Origin: Symbiodinium natans | Taxonomy: Eukaryota > Sar > Dinophyceae > Suessiales > Symbiodiniaceae | Assembly: GCA_905221605.1 (NCBI GenBank) | Contig: CAJNDS010002131.1 | Span: 107,001 to 171,000, forward strand | DNA length: 64,000 nt | Reading direction: 5' to 3' | Part shown: positions 26,226 through 37,754 of the stretch, in pieces | How positions within the stretch are numbered: position 1 is the stretch's first letter | How the letters are laid out: the number at the start of each line of letters is the position of its first letter | Program-made: the position numbers and the translations under genes | The notes under the pieces: model-generated | What the model saw: the letters and a program-made list of their open reading frames with translations, nothing else | What the model was told of the DNA's origin: nothing | Databases searched by the model: none

Positions 26226-26356
26226 TCTGGGGTTTAGTGTTTGGGGTTGAGGGTTTGGGGTTGAAGCTCTGGCTTAGGGTGTCGACTTGGCGGGTCAGAC
26301 TTCCAATCAGCAACTTTGGGCATCGCCAGATGACCCTCAGACAGCAATCTTTCGCT

Positions 26357-26459
26357 AAGGGCCCATGTACCTATACAGTATACACTTGGCCACGAAAAGC
26401 TACTATGTAGGAACCCCTTCAAGGCCCAAGTATCTGCTATATAGGTACATGGACCCTTT
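26357..26459. mobile_element. Palindromic element, GGGTCCATGTACCTA family
   Basis: GGGCCCATGTACCTATACAG at the left and TATATAGGTACATGGACCC at the right are inverted copies, giving a hairpin of about 100 bp. This is one of the best preserved copies. Confidence 0.65.
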
Positions 26460-26862
26460 GGGTTTTGGGCATGCTCTGCAGGAATGAAGCGGGGCTCTCC
26501 AAAAAGGTTAGACGGTTGAACCCAGAGTTTGTGTGGGGGCCTACAGGTTTAGGAGCATCATGATCAGATCCTGGCCCGAAAAAAACCCGCTCACAGGATG
26601 CTTGTCTTCATGGCGCAGAAGATGTAAGTACATCCTTCGGTCGTCAACTTCCGACTTACCTGGGACTCTGTTTACATACAGATTAATAGCAAGCTAAAGC
26701 TACTATATAGGAACCGCCTTTAAGGCCCAAGGATCTGCTACATAGGTACACCCTTTGGGGTAGAGCTCGAGAAGACTCGGGGTTGTGGGGTTGCAGGCCC
26801 AGGCTTGCGCGGTTGGGGCTCGAAGTGCCCTCGGCTACGTTCTATCAAGGCGGCCACCCGTT

Positions 26863-26992
26863 ACGTACACACACATATACATACATACAGACATACATAC
26901 ATACATACATACATACATACATTCATACATACATACATACATACATGCATACATACATACACACATACATACATACATACACACATACACAC
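26863..26992. repeat. (ACAT)n microsatellite
   Basis: About 30 ACAT units with a few CACA interruptions. All six frames stay open through it, which explains the long Tyr/Ile/His-type reading frames here. Confidence 0.95.
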
Positions 26993-27924
26993 GCCGAGCG
27001 TGGACCGTGGACCAACACAGTGCTGGCGTAGCCGTTGCTTCGATCTTGGAGTAGTGCACGAAGTAGTCCTGACCACCCCCCCGGCCCTCCCTCCCCCCCC
27101 CCCCTGCCGCCCCCTCGAAACCGTAAAGCCCCCAAATTTGGCAAAGTTTTTACTGGAAGGTTGAGACGAAACACTAAACCCCAAACACAGAGTCCCATGC
27201 TGCAACTGGTCTCGGGTTGAAGCCCTCGACGATTGGCCATTAGGGCTGAGGATCCCGCGCGTGAACACCAGGGCTCATAGTATACAACCCAAAAGTTCCG
27301 ACACCTGCCTGAGGGCTTGGGGCCTGAACAAGTAGAACACGGTTTCGGGGGGCTATAAGAGTATGATTACAAGGGGACCATAAGGGAATATTATTATAAT
27401 AATATAGTTGGGGTTCTACTTATGTGTGCAGTGGTCGACGCATTTCGAGCGCTAGTAGCTGAGTACCCTGGGCCAAGAAAGGATAGCTGCTCAACCTTTC
27501 AAGTATGGTAGGATTCTATGGCCATTTGTCCAAATCTCGTACCTTTTGGGGTCCTTATAAAAGGCAGCCCCTCTTATTTAGGGTACCCGAAAAGGGACCC
27601 TTCTTTTTGAGAACGGTTCACATATACCCCAAAAAGTTCAAGGTTACCTACTCAACAACTCGGGGGGGCTGACATGGTTCGGCGAGTCCTCCCCTTCCGA
27701 CGTGATGAAGCCGAATCCTGCGAAGTGGGGGACTGGGGGGAGTGAACTCGATTCTCACGCTTGGTACCCTTCTAGGGTTTAGGGGTCAGGGTTTGGGGTT
27801 TAGGGTTTAGGGCTTAGGCCTTCGGGATGTATACGGCACACGGCTCACCTGTGTTCGGCACCCTGCGCTCTGAAACGCCAAGCAAACTTTTGACCCTGGC
27901 CCCAAACGGACCTACAAACAGCCC

Positions 27925-28018
27925 GCACACACACACACACACACACCCTAAACCCCAAACCCAAACCCAAAACCCCAAACCCTAAACCCTAAAACACACA
28001 CACACACACACACACACA
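27925..28018. repeat. Telomeric array inside an (AC)n microsatellite
   Basis: About 11 AC units (27925-27946), then about 47 bp of CCCTAAA/CCCAAA units, then about 12 AC units (27994-28018). The telomeric block interrupts one microsatellite. Confidence 0.85.
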
Positions 28019-28880
28019 GAGTGCCCAGCAATGAAGAGCCCTGGAACCCTCCGGGCGTTTACGATGGCAAGGGGCCCTCCTGTAGATCCCCAAGCAGTAT
28101 GCTCCCCTCATCATAAGCACCCCAATAGAGACCCCTAACATTGTAAACCCTAAACCCTAAACCCTAAACCCTAAACCCTAAACCCTAAACCCTAAACCCC
28201 CAAACCCAAGCAACGCTAAAGAAACACCATGTTGCATCAACGGCCATCCCAAGCCTCGTTGTGGGTCGAACCACTTCACCGTGCCACTACGACTGCCTCT
28301 GCAGATTCAGGGTTTAGGGTTTAGGTTTAAGGTTTAAGGTTTAAGGTTTAGGGTTTAGGGTTTAGGGCGTTTGGCATTCGAACCCTTAGCCCTGGAAACC
28401 CCAAAACCTGGGGCCATTGATAGAGTTCGAACCCTTTGGCATCGATGTGACGTGTGAGTTTGTCTGGTATCCAGGCTGATGGATTACAGAGCTAGAGAGA
28501 CATAACGTTCACGCCTGTCTTGATACCTCCTCTCTTTCCGTCAAGTGGCTGGTTAGGGTTTGGAGTTTAGGCTCCAGTTTTCCTTGTAGGGCCAGGGGTT
28601 CTGCCTGCTTTTTCGAGCAGGAGCGCAAGTTCTAGGGGAGTCTCATGGGTTTTGTTGGGTGTCGGTGCCCGACATTGCCCGACCCGACCTAGCAGAACGC
28701 TACGTACTAAGATGTTAAAGCTTTAGAATGTAAGCCCTAAACCCTAAACCCTAAACCCGAAACCCTAAACCCTAAACCCTAAGGTTCGGGGGGATACATT
28801 GGCGGTTTCAAGATTGGCGTGCTTCAGGGTCCAAGGCTCCTAGCATGCTACGGGTCTCTTGAGGGACCAGCCGAGGGTTT

Positions 28881-29012
28881 CTTAGTTGTCCAGTACCAGG
28901 GGAACTAAAGGTTAACGGTTTAGGGTTTAGGGTTTAGGGTTTATAACCTTTGGGATTATAAGGGGATTCTGTTGCCTCCAAAAGGTTAAAGGTTACCTGC
29001 TCTACTACTAAG
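28881..29012. mobile_element. CTTAGTTGTCC family element carrying a telomeric insert
   Basis: It begins CTTAGTTGTCCAGTACCAGG and ends CTCTACTACTAAG. About 27 bp of TTTAGGG units sit at 28917-28943, flanked by TAAC on both sides. Copies at 32241, 34034 and 39234 lack this insert. Confidence 0.75.
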
Positions 29013-29282
29013 GTTTAAGGGAACGTCCTACGCAATACGTACTGAAATTGGAACCCTAGCAACAATTAGAATTCTAGCTTTTAGCTGTTTCTTGGGAATT
29101 ATAGTACCCCAAGACTCGAAAATAATTCCTAAGTATCCCCAAGTACACAGCTCAAAAGCCGGACACCACAGAAGCGTTTTACGCAGGAAATGCGCGTCGA
29201 GTGGATCAGGAGGAGGTCTTTGCAGGAGTGTCGGCGGACTTCGAGCTTGGGTTTTCGGGGTGCAGGGCTTATAAAGTTTTAG

Positions 29283-29322
29283 TTGGGATGTTCCCCCTTA
29301 TACTAACAGTCCTTAATAGGGA
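29283..29322. mobile_element. Half copy of the TTGGGAT-end MITE
   Basis: TTGGGATGTTCCCCCTTATA through AGTCCTTAATAGGG is present; the second half is absent. Confidence 0.6.
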
Positions 29323-29592
29323 GAAAATCTCAAAGTTTAAGCTTAGCTTGCATCATCCTCGAGGAAGGGCAGGGTTCGGCATGAGGCCAAGAGACACCCC
29401 CGCCAAATCCTAGCACTAAGAGGGCCCGGGTGTGCCGACTTCACGCATGGAGGCTAAACGTCGAAAACCTCATTCGCACCTCTAATGCTTGCGCTACGCG
29501 CCCTGCGCGCGACCCTCACATCCCCACAGTCTTGGCCTTCATCCGCCTGCTCCGTCCAGCAAAGCATCATCGGAATTCTTGGGGCTTTCGGT

Positions 29593-29713
29593 TTACTAGA
29601 CCCGGGGGTAACCTAGGAAGAAAAAGGGTACCCCTGTTTGGCTTTAAGGGGAATGGAAGGGAACCCCCAGCCCTAAAAAAAAAGGGAAAAAGGGGCCTAC
29701 TCCCGGTCCTAGC
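29593..29713. repeat. Dispersed repeat, CTAGACCCGGGGGTAACCTAGG family
   Basis: A block starting CTAGACCCGGGGGTAACC and ending near ACTCCCGGTCCTAG. A close copy is at 57514-57638 and a shorter one at 38781-38841. The ends are partly inverted. Confidence 0.6.
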
Positions 29714-29791
29714 CTATGAGTTTATGCACTCGAAAGGGCCTATGGGTGGACGGCTAACTGCTACGACCTGGGAGCTACAGGTTTGGCGCAG

Positions 29792-29887
29792 TTGGGATGT
29801 TCCCCCCTGATACTAAGAGTTAAGGATTAGAGTACCCCTGTTGCAATCCCGATTATAGGGCTGTGAGTATAAGGGGGGACATCCCAA
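29792..29887. mobile_element. TTGGGAT-end MITE copy (96 bp)
   Basis: It begins TTGGGATGTTCCCCCCTGAT and ends GGGGGGACATCCCAA. The 8 bp on each side match at 5 of 8 positions (last five CGCAG). Confidence 0.7.
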
Positions 29888-31075
29888 CTTCGCAGCCTAT
29901 AGCGCAGGAACGACCCGTAGGTTGGCAAACCCCAAGCCCTCAACCCTAAATGAACGATGTACGCAGGACAGACAGCAAGCCCTATCAAGCCCCCCCTCCC
30001 CTCACCCCTAGGTACAGGAGCGTGATCAGCAGAGCTCTTTGCATGAGCTTGGGCTGAGAAACAGCTGTCTAGGATCCAGAAGGGCATTCCTGAAAACCTG
30101 GAGACAGTACTGCTCATGCTTGTGAGGCCATCGCGGGCAATAAGCCTGAGATCAACGCCCGGATCCGAAATCTTAAGTGCGAGGCTCTAAACAGCACAGC
30201 CCAAAAACCCATAATATGCCAGAACAATCTGAACACCTGTTCGCGCATGCAACTGTTCTAAAACACGGCCATGAAACTCATCTGTTGGCGTGCCCTTCTC
30301 AGATTGCCTGCCCCCTGGGATTGCTATGAGGGATGGGTTGGAGAAAGCAATCGCGCCATGTGCCGGCTTCCAAGGTTTGCCTCTCGCCAAACGTCCTAAC
30401 GAACCCTCCAAGATTTGGAGAGGCCACCTGCGCCTTCTTCTCAGATTGGAAACCACTACTTCCTGGCGAAATCCCGGAGGTCCCCCTTCGCTCACCATCC
30501 GCGATAAACCGCGGTGACTTTCAGTTGTCCTTTTTTCCGGCATCATCCCAAAACCAATCCTAAGTCCTACCGTGTGCCCGGCAACATCCCACAACCCTTA
30601 CTTGACTAGTCAACTCGACATAAATAGCAGCGGTGCCAAAAACACTTAGCCCGGCTACTTCGAGCCCGAAACGGACGCCCCCCAAAAACCTAGGACCAAG
30701 GAAGCTAACGATTTAGGCTTTGAGGCAGGAGCCTGTTAGCTTGGCAAGTTGGGCTGCATCTATGGAGTCTAATCCCTTGACTGATTGATCAGAAGCCAGC
30801 CAGCATGACATATGACGCCTACTTATAGGGCGCCCTTTCTCACAGGGTGAGACCGTGCAGGTATTAAGCTAATGCCCTTCCCAGGCAAAGGCGGTGACTA
30901 CCATCTAAACTGCGTGTTGTACAGTCCTTCTGGGGTGGCATCTAGCGCCAAACCTAAAACTGCGCACGCAGACAACGTTGTCGGGCGCTCGGCGCCACTC
31001 GGGCTCAGTGCATGCGCGGCGTGTCGCACTGTCGCCCCAATGAGTTGGCATCATTCAGCCAGTGGCTGGGACACA
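29888..31075. other. Host stretch without telomeric arrays
   Basis: About 1.2 kb of ordinary-looking sequence. Open frames up to 135 codons exist on both strands, but none shows a domain, splice structure or codon pattern I can support as a gene. Confidence 0.4.
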
Positions 31076-32240
31076 CCCTAAACCCTAAACCCTAAACCCT
31101 AAACCCTAAACCCTAAGCCCTAGTTAAGGTTCCAGGCCCCAGGGTTTGAGCGCTTCGGGCTTCTCGTAAAGTGAGCCACGCTCACACCAAACCCTGCTTA
31201 ACATGTCACACGATCCTGCTCCCTAGCCTAAGAGCCCAAAACCTGTGCTAGTGGGACCTGGCGATTGTTGCCGGACCGCTGCGCAAACAAGGGCTTCAGG
31301 GTTGAGGGTTTTTTAGAGTCTTTGGGGCGGTTCAGGGTTCAGTGTGTACATCAGGGTGTGGTTCATACTAGCGTCAGGTCGCACAGGCTTAAAAGTCCGC
31401 CTAGACCGCCTACACCGCATAAACTTGGGCCTAAACCCCAAACGCCAAGCGCTTCACCAAGCCCAAAAGCCCAGCTCAGCGAGTCACCCCAGCCTGAGTA
31501 GCACTTTGTCTCCAGCTTTAGAGAGATTGGGTCTGTGGAATTGCGGGTTGAGGTACCTAAAGAGCCCACTACCCCTTTAACTAGGGAATATTGCTTAATT
31601 CATATAGGGATCCTTAATATGGTTTAAGGTATATTCCTTAAGTAAGGGGTATTGGGCTCTTTGGGAACATGCTGGAACTCGTCGGGAGCCATGAACTTGG
31701 GCCCTTCTCAGCCCTTCTCAACCCTAAACCCTAAACCCTAAACCCTAAACCCTAAACCTTAAACCCTAAACCCTAAAGAACATCTCGAGGAACTCCAAGG
31801 CATCAATGGCCACCGTCTCCAGGCATACTCCAATACGTGCCATCCTCGACGGCCACTGGGAACAAGTCCGGGAAGAAGGCGTTCAGCAAAGAGAAGGCCT
31901 GCGCCGGGTTTGGGGTTTAGTATTTTGGGGTTTGGGGTTTAGGGCTTAGGGTTAGGGTTTAGGGCTTAGGGTTTAGGGTTTGGGGTTTGGGGTTTAGGGT
32001 TTAGGGTTTAGGGCTTAGAGCGGATTAAACCGACACGCAAAACCCTGAGCGTGAAGTTGCAGAGTGAGCCACGACTGACTCATGCTTGAAGCGGCTCTAG
32101 CTGCAGATTCCCCCCGGCAGCTCCAAAACCCCCCTAAACCCTAAACCCTAAACCCCAAACCCCAAACCCCAAACCCTAAACCCTAAACCCCATGAGTTCC
32201 AAAACTTCCCAAGCACCAGAAGTCCCCCAACCTGGGCCAC

Positions 32241-32355
32241 CTTAGTTGTCCAGCACCTAGGGGACCTAGAGGAACTAAAGGTTCACCTCTGGGATACAAA
32301 AGGGGATTCTATTACCCCAAACAGGTTAAAAAAGGTTACCTACTCTGCCACTAAG
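32241..32355. mobile_element. CTTAGTTGTCC family element, uninterrupted
   Basis: CTTAGTTGTCCAGCACCTAG at the left and CTGCCACTAAG at the right. It serves as a reference copy without a telomeric insert. Confidence 0.7.
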
Positions 32356-32373
32356 GAAGCCCGAAGGCCTGAG

Positions 32374-32425
32374 CCCTAAGCCCTGAGCCCTAAGCCCTGA
32401 GCCCTAAGCCCTAAGCCCTAAACTT
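32374..32425. repeat. CCCTRAG variant array
   Basis: Alternating GCCCTAA and GCCCTGA units, about seven in all. Confidence 0.85.
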
Positions 32426-32689
32426 CCCTAAAGCCCTACTAATAAGGTTACCTACCCTAATACCAAGCCACTACAAGCCCAGAAAGACTACTTGAAGACC
32501 TGCATTGCAGGCTTTCAACTTATCAGAACAAATTGAACCACTCGTCACTAGTGGTTGAGGGTCGAGGGTTTAGGGTACTAGTACGTTTCATATCTTTGTG
32601 TTGGGGCTTCGGGGTGAGGCTGGTTGAGTTTCTTTCAATCAGAATAAGGCTCGTGGGGGGCTGTTTTCCATAGGGGGTCCGATGAGTAT

Positions 32690-32800
32690 AACTTGGTAGC
32701 CCAGTAACCATATTGTAATAAGGGCACTCTTTTGTGGTTGGTTGCTTTTTAAGGGAACCCATCCCTAAAAACAGGGCAACAGGGTACCACGGGGCTAGCG
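32690..32800. repeat. Dispersed repeat, GGTAGCCCAGTAACCAT family, uninterrupted
   Basis: A complete-looking copy running from GGTAGCCCAGTAACCATATT to GGTACCACGGGGCT. Confidence 0.6.
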
Positions 32801-32819
32801 CGAGTACCTCTGCCTTAAA

Positions 32820-32916
32820 GGGGGGTTTCCGAAACTGGGGGGTACCTTCCTGGAATCTTTATTATAACGGGATCCTACTATTTGGGGGTCTATTTTAGGG
32901 GTACCTTATTCTTACT
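32820..32916. repeat. TTTCCGAAA...GGTACC family repeat
   Basis: GGTTTCCGAAACTGGGGGG, GGATCCTACTATTTGGGGGT and a following GGTACCTTATT. Related copies lie near 34340, 40694, 41135, 46102, 47281 (inverted) and 47580, with weaker ones at 23661, 27545, 50058 and 55742. Confidence 0.6.
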
Positions 32917-33022
32917 GTTGGTTAGTAGGGAATGAGGGAATGAGGCACCCTATATCCCCCTATTATACACCCTTTCAGGGATAATGTAGGGTACCTCATT
33001 CCCTGATTCCCTACTAACCAAC
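32917..33022. mobile_element. Palindromic element with about 35-bp arms
   Basis: GTTGGTTAGTAGGGAATGAG at the left is matched by CCTGATTCCCTACTAACCAA at the right, with a CCTATATCCCCCTATTATAC core. The arms continue as GGAATGAGG and CCTCATTCC. It lies directly after the repeat at 32820. Confidence 0.65.
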
Positions 33023-33991
33023 ACCTGGGGGACGAAATGAACCCTAAAAGGGTTTATGGTTCATATACCTGAATCAGAATTATAGTAGTACAGGGCATAT
33101 GACCCCCAATTTTCAGGTTCCTTTGGTTTGCAAGGCAGCAAGTGTTTCCGTAACCCCCCTCAATCTTCTCCAGCGAATCCTGCGACTTCGGAAGGTGCAG
33201 CGGCGTGGGGAGGAAGGTGGCCTGGACGCTTTGAAGAGTTTCGGGTTTAGGGTTTAGGGTTTAGAGTTTAGGGTTTAGGGTTTGGGGTTTCGGGCAGGTG
33301 GAGGGGTTTTATTGAGCTCTTGTGGTGAGCTGTCGGGTTTGAGGTTTGTTTGGCCCTCTGCGGCAGAGGATCTAAGATAGAAGGGCTAAGGTTTTTGCAG
33401 GATTTAGGCTTTTCAGAGCCGGCTTCAGATAAGAGGCTTCAACGTAGAAGTTACTTACGTTTGGGCAGCCGCGAATTCGGAAACTGAGAAGGCACGGAAT
33501 CGGAAAACAACGCAGATTCGGGAACTGGAAAGTACGAGCACGGTTTCGGCAAACTGGAAAACACAGATTCGGAAAGCACGGAATCTACATCTACCTGTCT
33601 AGATTTGGCACTGGATAATACAAATTTGGAAAGCACTTCTCAGTTTCCCGAGTCAGCAAAGAATTCCTTGGTTTCCTGAATCGTGTGGTTTCCAGAACCA
33701 GGTAGCTTCAAGAATCACTCAGCCTCCTGAAAGCTTCCTGAATCCTGGACGCCTGAATCCCGGTTTCCTGCCTCGCGGCTCGTTTCTAAACCGAATCAAG
33801 AAGTCGAAGTCCTAAACCCTAAACCCTAAACCCTAAACCCTAAACCCTAAACCCCAAACCCTAAACCCTAAACCCTAAACCTTAAACCATCAACCCTAAA
33901 CCCGAGCAGCAACCACCGCCATTGGCTTGTAGCCTTGCCTTCAGAACCTGCAAACTCACCCGTCACATAGTACGCCATGTCTAGGAGTTTA

Positions 33992-34212
33992 TTTGGTAGC
34001 CCAGTGACCATGTTAAAATAAGGGTACCTCTGTCTTAGTTGTCCAGTACCTAGGGGAACTGAAGGTTAACCTTTGGGATCATAAGAGGATTCTACTACTC
34101 CAAACAGGTTACAGGTTACCTACTCTATTATGAAGCTTTTTGGGGTTGGTTGCTTCATAAGGGGACTTCGAACCAAAAAGAGGGCAAAAGGGTACCATTG
34201 CAAGGGCTGCCA
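33992..34212. repeat. GGTAGCCCAG family repeat split by another element
   Basis: The left part (33992-34033) and right part (34136-34212) together match the uninterrupted copy at 32690. The CTTAGTTGTCC element at 34034-34135 sits between them. Confidence 0.7.
34034..34135. mobile_element. CTTAGTTGTCC family element nested in another repeat
   Basis: CTTAGTTGTCCAGTACCTAG to CTCTATTATGAAG, about 102 bp. Its position inside a second repeat family shows that this family has moved. Confidence 0.75.
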
Positions 34213-34339
34213 AGCGACTCCATGTCTTTGGCAGTGAGCATCGTAGTAACCTCTCAGATTCACTGTTGAAGTTCTCAAAACCGCAACAGTGACAGCATAG
34301 GCAAAATGCTTAGCCTTTCAGACCTCTAAGAGCCACAAA

Positions 34340-34420
34340 TGGGGGGGGGGTTTTCCGAAATTAGGGGTACCTTATTAAAAGGAAATCCTACTATATTTGG
34401 GGACTATATTAGGGCTACAT
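34340..34420. repeat. TTTCCGAAA...GGTACC family repeat (partial)
   Basis: GGGTTTTCCGAAATTAGGGG, GGTACCTTATT and a CCTACTATATTTGGGGAC block. Confidence 0.55.
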
Positions 34421-35414
34421 GTTCTTCGATCGTTCAGATTTGCCAGAGGTTGGGATTTTGTGTCATTTCGGGGGAGGGCTGGAAACATCTATGTTCGCAC
34501 CTAAACTCTAAACCCTAAACCGTAAGGTGTTCCCATACAACCTTCATCCTGGGCGTTAAAGGCAGGTTTCCGCATGTCTCCGCTGTGCCGCTGGGCGGCG
34601 GAAGACGAAGTAGGCGGTGATGCCAAGGACCCCTCAGGCAAAGGGCCCTAAACCCTACACCCTAAACCCTAAACCCTCAACCCCAAACCCTGAACCCTAG
34701 ACCCCAAACCCAAAACCCTAAACCCGAAACCCTAAACCCTAACGGAAGAATCGGATATTCCAACAGCCCAAAGTTGATGGACCATGCGCCAGCATTCACG
34801 CACCCCCTAGGGTCCCCCTCCCCTGTGGTATATGGTGGGTTATAGGGTTTTCATTCGGCCCCCCGTGGTTCATGGTGGGTCTACAGTTTAGGTTGAAGGT
34901 TGAGGGCAGTCGAGGGTCCAGGCTTTAGGTTCAAAGCTCGGTGTTTCTGTGTCCCTCCCTGTGACAGGGTCCCTGTGGTTCGAGTTCGTGGCAGGTTCAG
35001 GGTTAACGGAGAGGATGCTGTGGACGGGGAGTGCGGACGCAGAAATTGCAGAGCCAGCATTCGCTCCCGACCCCCGCCCCAGCCCCCCTGCCCTCCGTGG
35101 TTCGTGTCGGGTTAAGGGCTATAGGGTGTTGGGTTCAGGGTCCCCCCTTCCCGTGGTCCGTGGTTTATGGTGGGTTTAGGCTTTGAGGTTTGGAGTTTAG
35201 GGATAGGCTTTAGGGCCTACAGTTTGCTGGTGGGGTTAAGGTGAAGAAGGTTCCACCGCCCCTCCTCCTGTAATTCATGGTCTGTGGCTCATGGTGGACT
35301 AAGGGTCTACAGCTTAGGCTTTAGGGTTGAGGGTTTTCGCTTGGCCATACCGTGATTCATGGTTTAGAGCTCAGGTTTCGGTTGAGGGCTTGTGTGGGGG
35401 AGGCGGAATACCAT

Positions 35415-35452
35415 GTGGAGGTGGGGGGGGGGGGGGGGGGGTGGGGGGGTCG
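35415..35452. repeat. Poly-G tract
   Basis: A run of about 18 G followed by T and more G, a strong G-quadruplex candidate. Its length may be unreliable in assembly. Confidence 0.8.
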
Positions 35453-37020
35453 AGAACGCGGAGCGCTGAGGTCTTTCTACCACACCTATACGCGGGCTGA
35501 ACAAGGTATGTCAACGATGATTCCTGCTGTTTAGACTCTTCAGGCGTTTAGGGTGCAGCATTGAGGACTTCTTGTGATTAGGCTCTTCCATTACCTGCTT
35601 ATAGGTCTTAGTCTGGGAGAAAAAGCATAGATGGAAGGCACAGAAACCAACTTGAGCCCCCAAAGCCCTCCATGCAGCAATTATTAGCCTGCAGCTTAAC
35701 TTCCCAAACGCACTTGCTTCGCAGCCATCTCTAAGGTGCAGGCAGAGCATTCCTGAGATGAGCGGCTGGCTTACGGAGCTTGGGGGATGGATTTCGCCCC
35801 TTCCCACCCTTTTCAGGGGGGCCCATCCCCCCCCCCCCCCACCCTCCCCGCCCATAGTAACCCCCCAACGTCTGGCAGTTCCCTCAGCCCTAAACCCTAA
35901 ACCCTAAACCCTCAACCCTCAACCCTAAACCCTAAACCCTAAACCCCAACGACTGGCAGTTGAGAAAGGCCCTCCAAGGCTTGGGTTCTGCCTCTAAAGC
36001 ATTCCAGGATGGGGTATTAGGCCCCAAAATCCCCATAATCAACCCTATCAAAGGCCTTTTTTAAGGGGGTATTGGGTATAATAGCCCGTCCTGGCTGCAA
36101 GACAAATTTGCCCTGATCTTTCAAACGGTTCCCGAATCTAACCTAAAGGAAAGGGCGTGGGGCGGAGGGGGTCGGATGGAGCAGCAGCTAGGGTGCTGGT
36201 TTAGGTTTTAGGGTTTAGGGCTTACATAGGGTTTAGGGTTTAGGGTTGAGGGTTGAGGGTTTAGGGTTTAGGGTTTAGGCTTTAGGGTTTAGGGACGGAC
36301 AAGTAAGGAACAAAAGGAGCTGCTTCCGCAAGCCAAGAGAGAGAACCCCCAACCCGACGAGCCGCAGCCCCTTCACCCGGAACCAGGATGGGCGATTATA
36401 CCCTATAAGCTCCTTAAAGGCCCCGTTGTAGGGTTGATTCTGGGGATTACAAGGCCTAAGCCCTAAAACCCAAAACCCTAAACCCTAAACCATGAATCAC
36501 TTCCCAGGTGTCTTGGCGGAAACAAGACGCGAACGATGTCGGAGACACCTGTCAAGCCAGAGTTCAGCATGCGCCCTCAACCCTGAAACTCCAAAGGCCC
36601 AAAAGGGCCTTGAAACAGCTGGTTTAGGGTTTAGGGTTTAGGGTTTAGGGTTTAGGGTTTAGGGTTTAGGGTTTAGGGTTTAGGGTTTAAGGTGCCGACC
36701 CCTGGCCACTCCAGTAACCCACCCGTGGCCTGCTGTTGTGGCTTTGCAATGGGGCTTCAGGACGAGTTCAAGCGGCTTTGCCGATTGGTGTGCGTAGCTA
36801 CTACACCATGCGCAAACCAAGTATTGCTTGGGCTGGACTACAGTTTCTATTTGTGCGACTGAGTGCTGCGGAACTCTTCAGAACTCTGAGTTTCATGCTT
36901 GGAGGCACTTTCCAGGCCCCAGGCTGTCCATCAGCCAGTTTAGCATCACATAAATGCAAGACCCTGGGCCCTGAATTCCTTTGGTGTTGTGAGCTGTGCA
37001 GCCCGACTAGAGCAACCCCA

Positions 37021-37145
37021 TGACCCTAAACCCCGTAAACCCTATAAACCCTGTAAACCCTATAAACCCTCTAAACCCTACAAAGCCTCTAAACCCTATA
37101 AACACAAAATAAACCCATTAAACCCTCTAAACCCTGTAAACCCTC
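37021..37145. repeat. CCCTRTAAA mixed array
   Basis: CCCTATAAA, CCCTGTAAA and CCCTCTAAA units are mixed, unlike the uniform array at 43795. Confidence 0.85.
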
Positions 37146-37312
37146 AACGCACCTTTAAGCTGGAAGTTGGTAGCCGAACATCCTATAGTCCTAACACCCA
37201 TCGTCAGACCCAAAGGCTCCTAAGTCAGAAAGTAGGGTATTTCTATACTAGGAATTCCTATTGTGGTTTGGGTAAGTGTCCCCCATATAGGTACTAAGGA
37301 CCCCTTGGGAGA

Positions 37313-37455
37313 CTTAGTTGTCCAACACCTAGGGGAACGAAAGGCTAACCTTTGGGATTATAAAGGGATTAACCCTAAACCCTAAACCCTAAACCCCAAA
37401 CCCCAAACCCTAAACCCTAAACCCTAAACCCTAAACCCTAAACCCTACTACTAAG
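37313..37455. mobile_element. CTTAGTTGTCC family element with telomeric array replacing its right half
   Basis: The element starts CTTAGTTGTCCAACACCTAG and ends CTACTACTAAG. From about 37372 to 37447 it holds CCCTAAA units where other copies have about 40 bp of unique sequence. Confidence 0.75.
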
Positions 37456-37603
37456 GAGACGCGCCTACGCTCTCGTTGCTCCCGGTACCGTACTTGTCCA
37501 TCAGGTCCACGTCGGTCATCGACGCCATGGCCTGTCCACTATCTAAGGGTTTAGGGTTTAGGGTTTCGGGTTTAGGGTTTAGGGTTTAGGGTTTAGGGTT
37601 TAT

Positions 37604-37754
37604 CTACTAATTGCTTAAGACCCCCCAAAATAAACATATTCGTCCTTATTAAGGGTAATATTCTTCCTTATTAAGGGGAGTATTCTTCCTTAATAAGGGC
37701 AATATAGGGATTATAATTTCTTAATTTTTTGGGGGGTTCTTACGCAAATAGTAG
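37604..37754. mobile_element. CTACTAATTGCTTAAG-end palindromic element
   Basis: CTACTAATTGCTTAAGACCC at the left and GGGGTTCTTACGCAAATAGT plus AG at the right are inverted ends. Inside are repeats of TTCCTTATTAAGGG. It abuts a TTTAGGG array on the left (37548-37602). Confidence 0.7.

Noticed and set aside
26783-27164. Frames of 82-135 codons on both strands
   Set aside because: They arise from the (ACAT)n microsatellite, which lacks stops in every frame.
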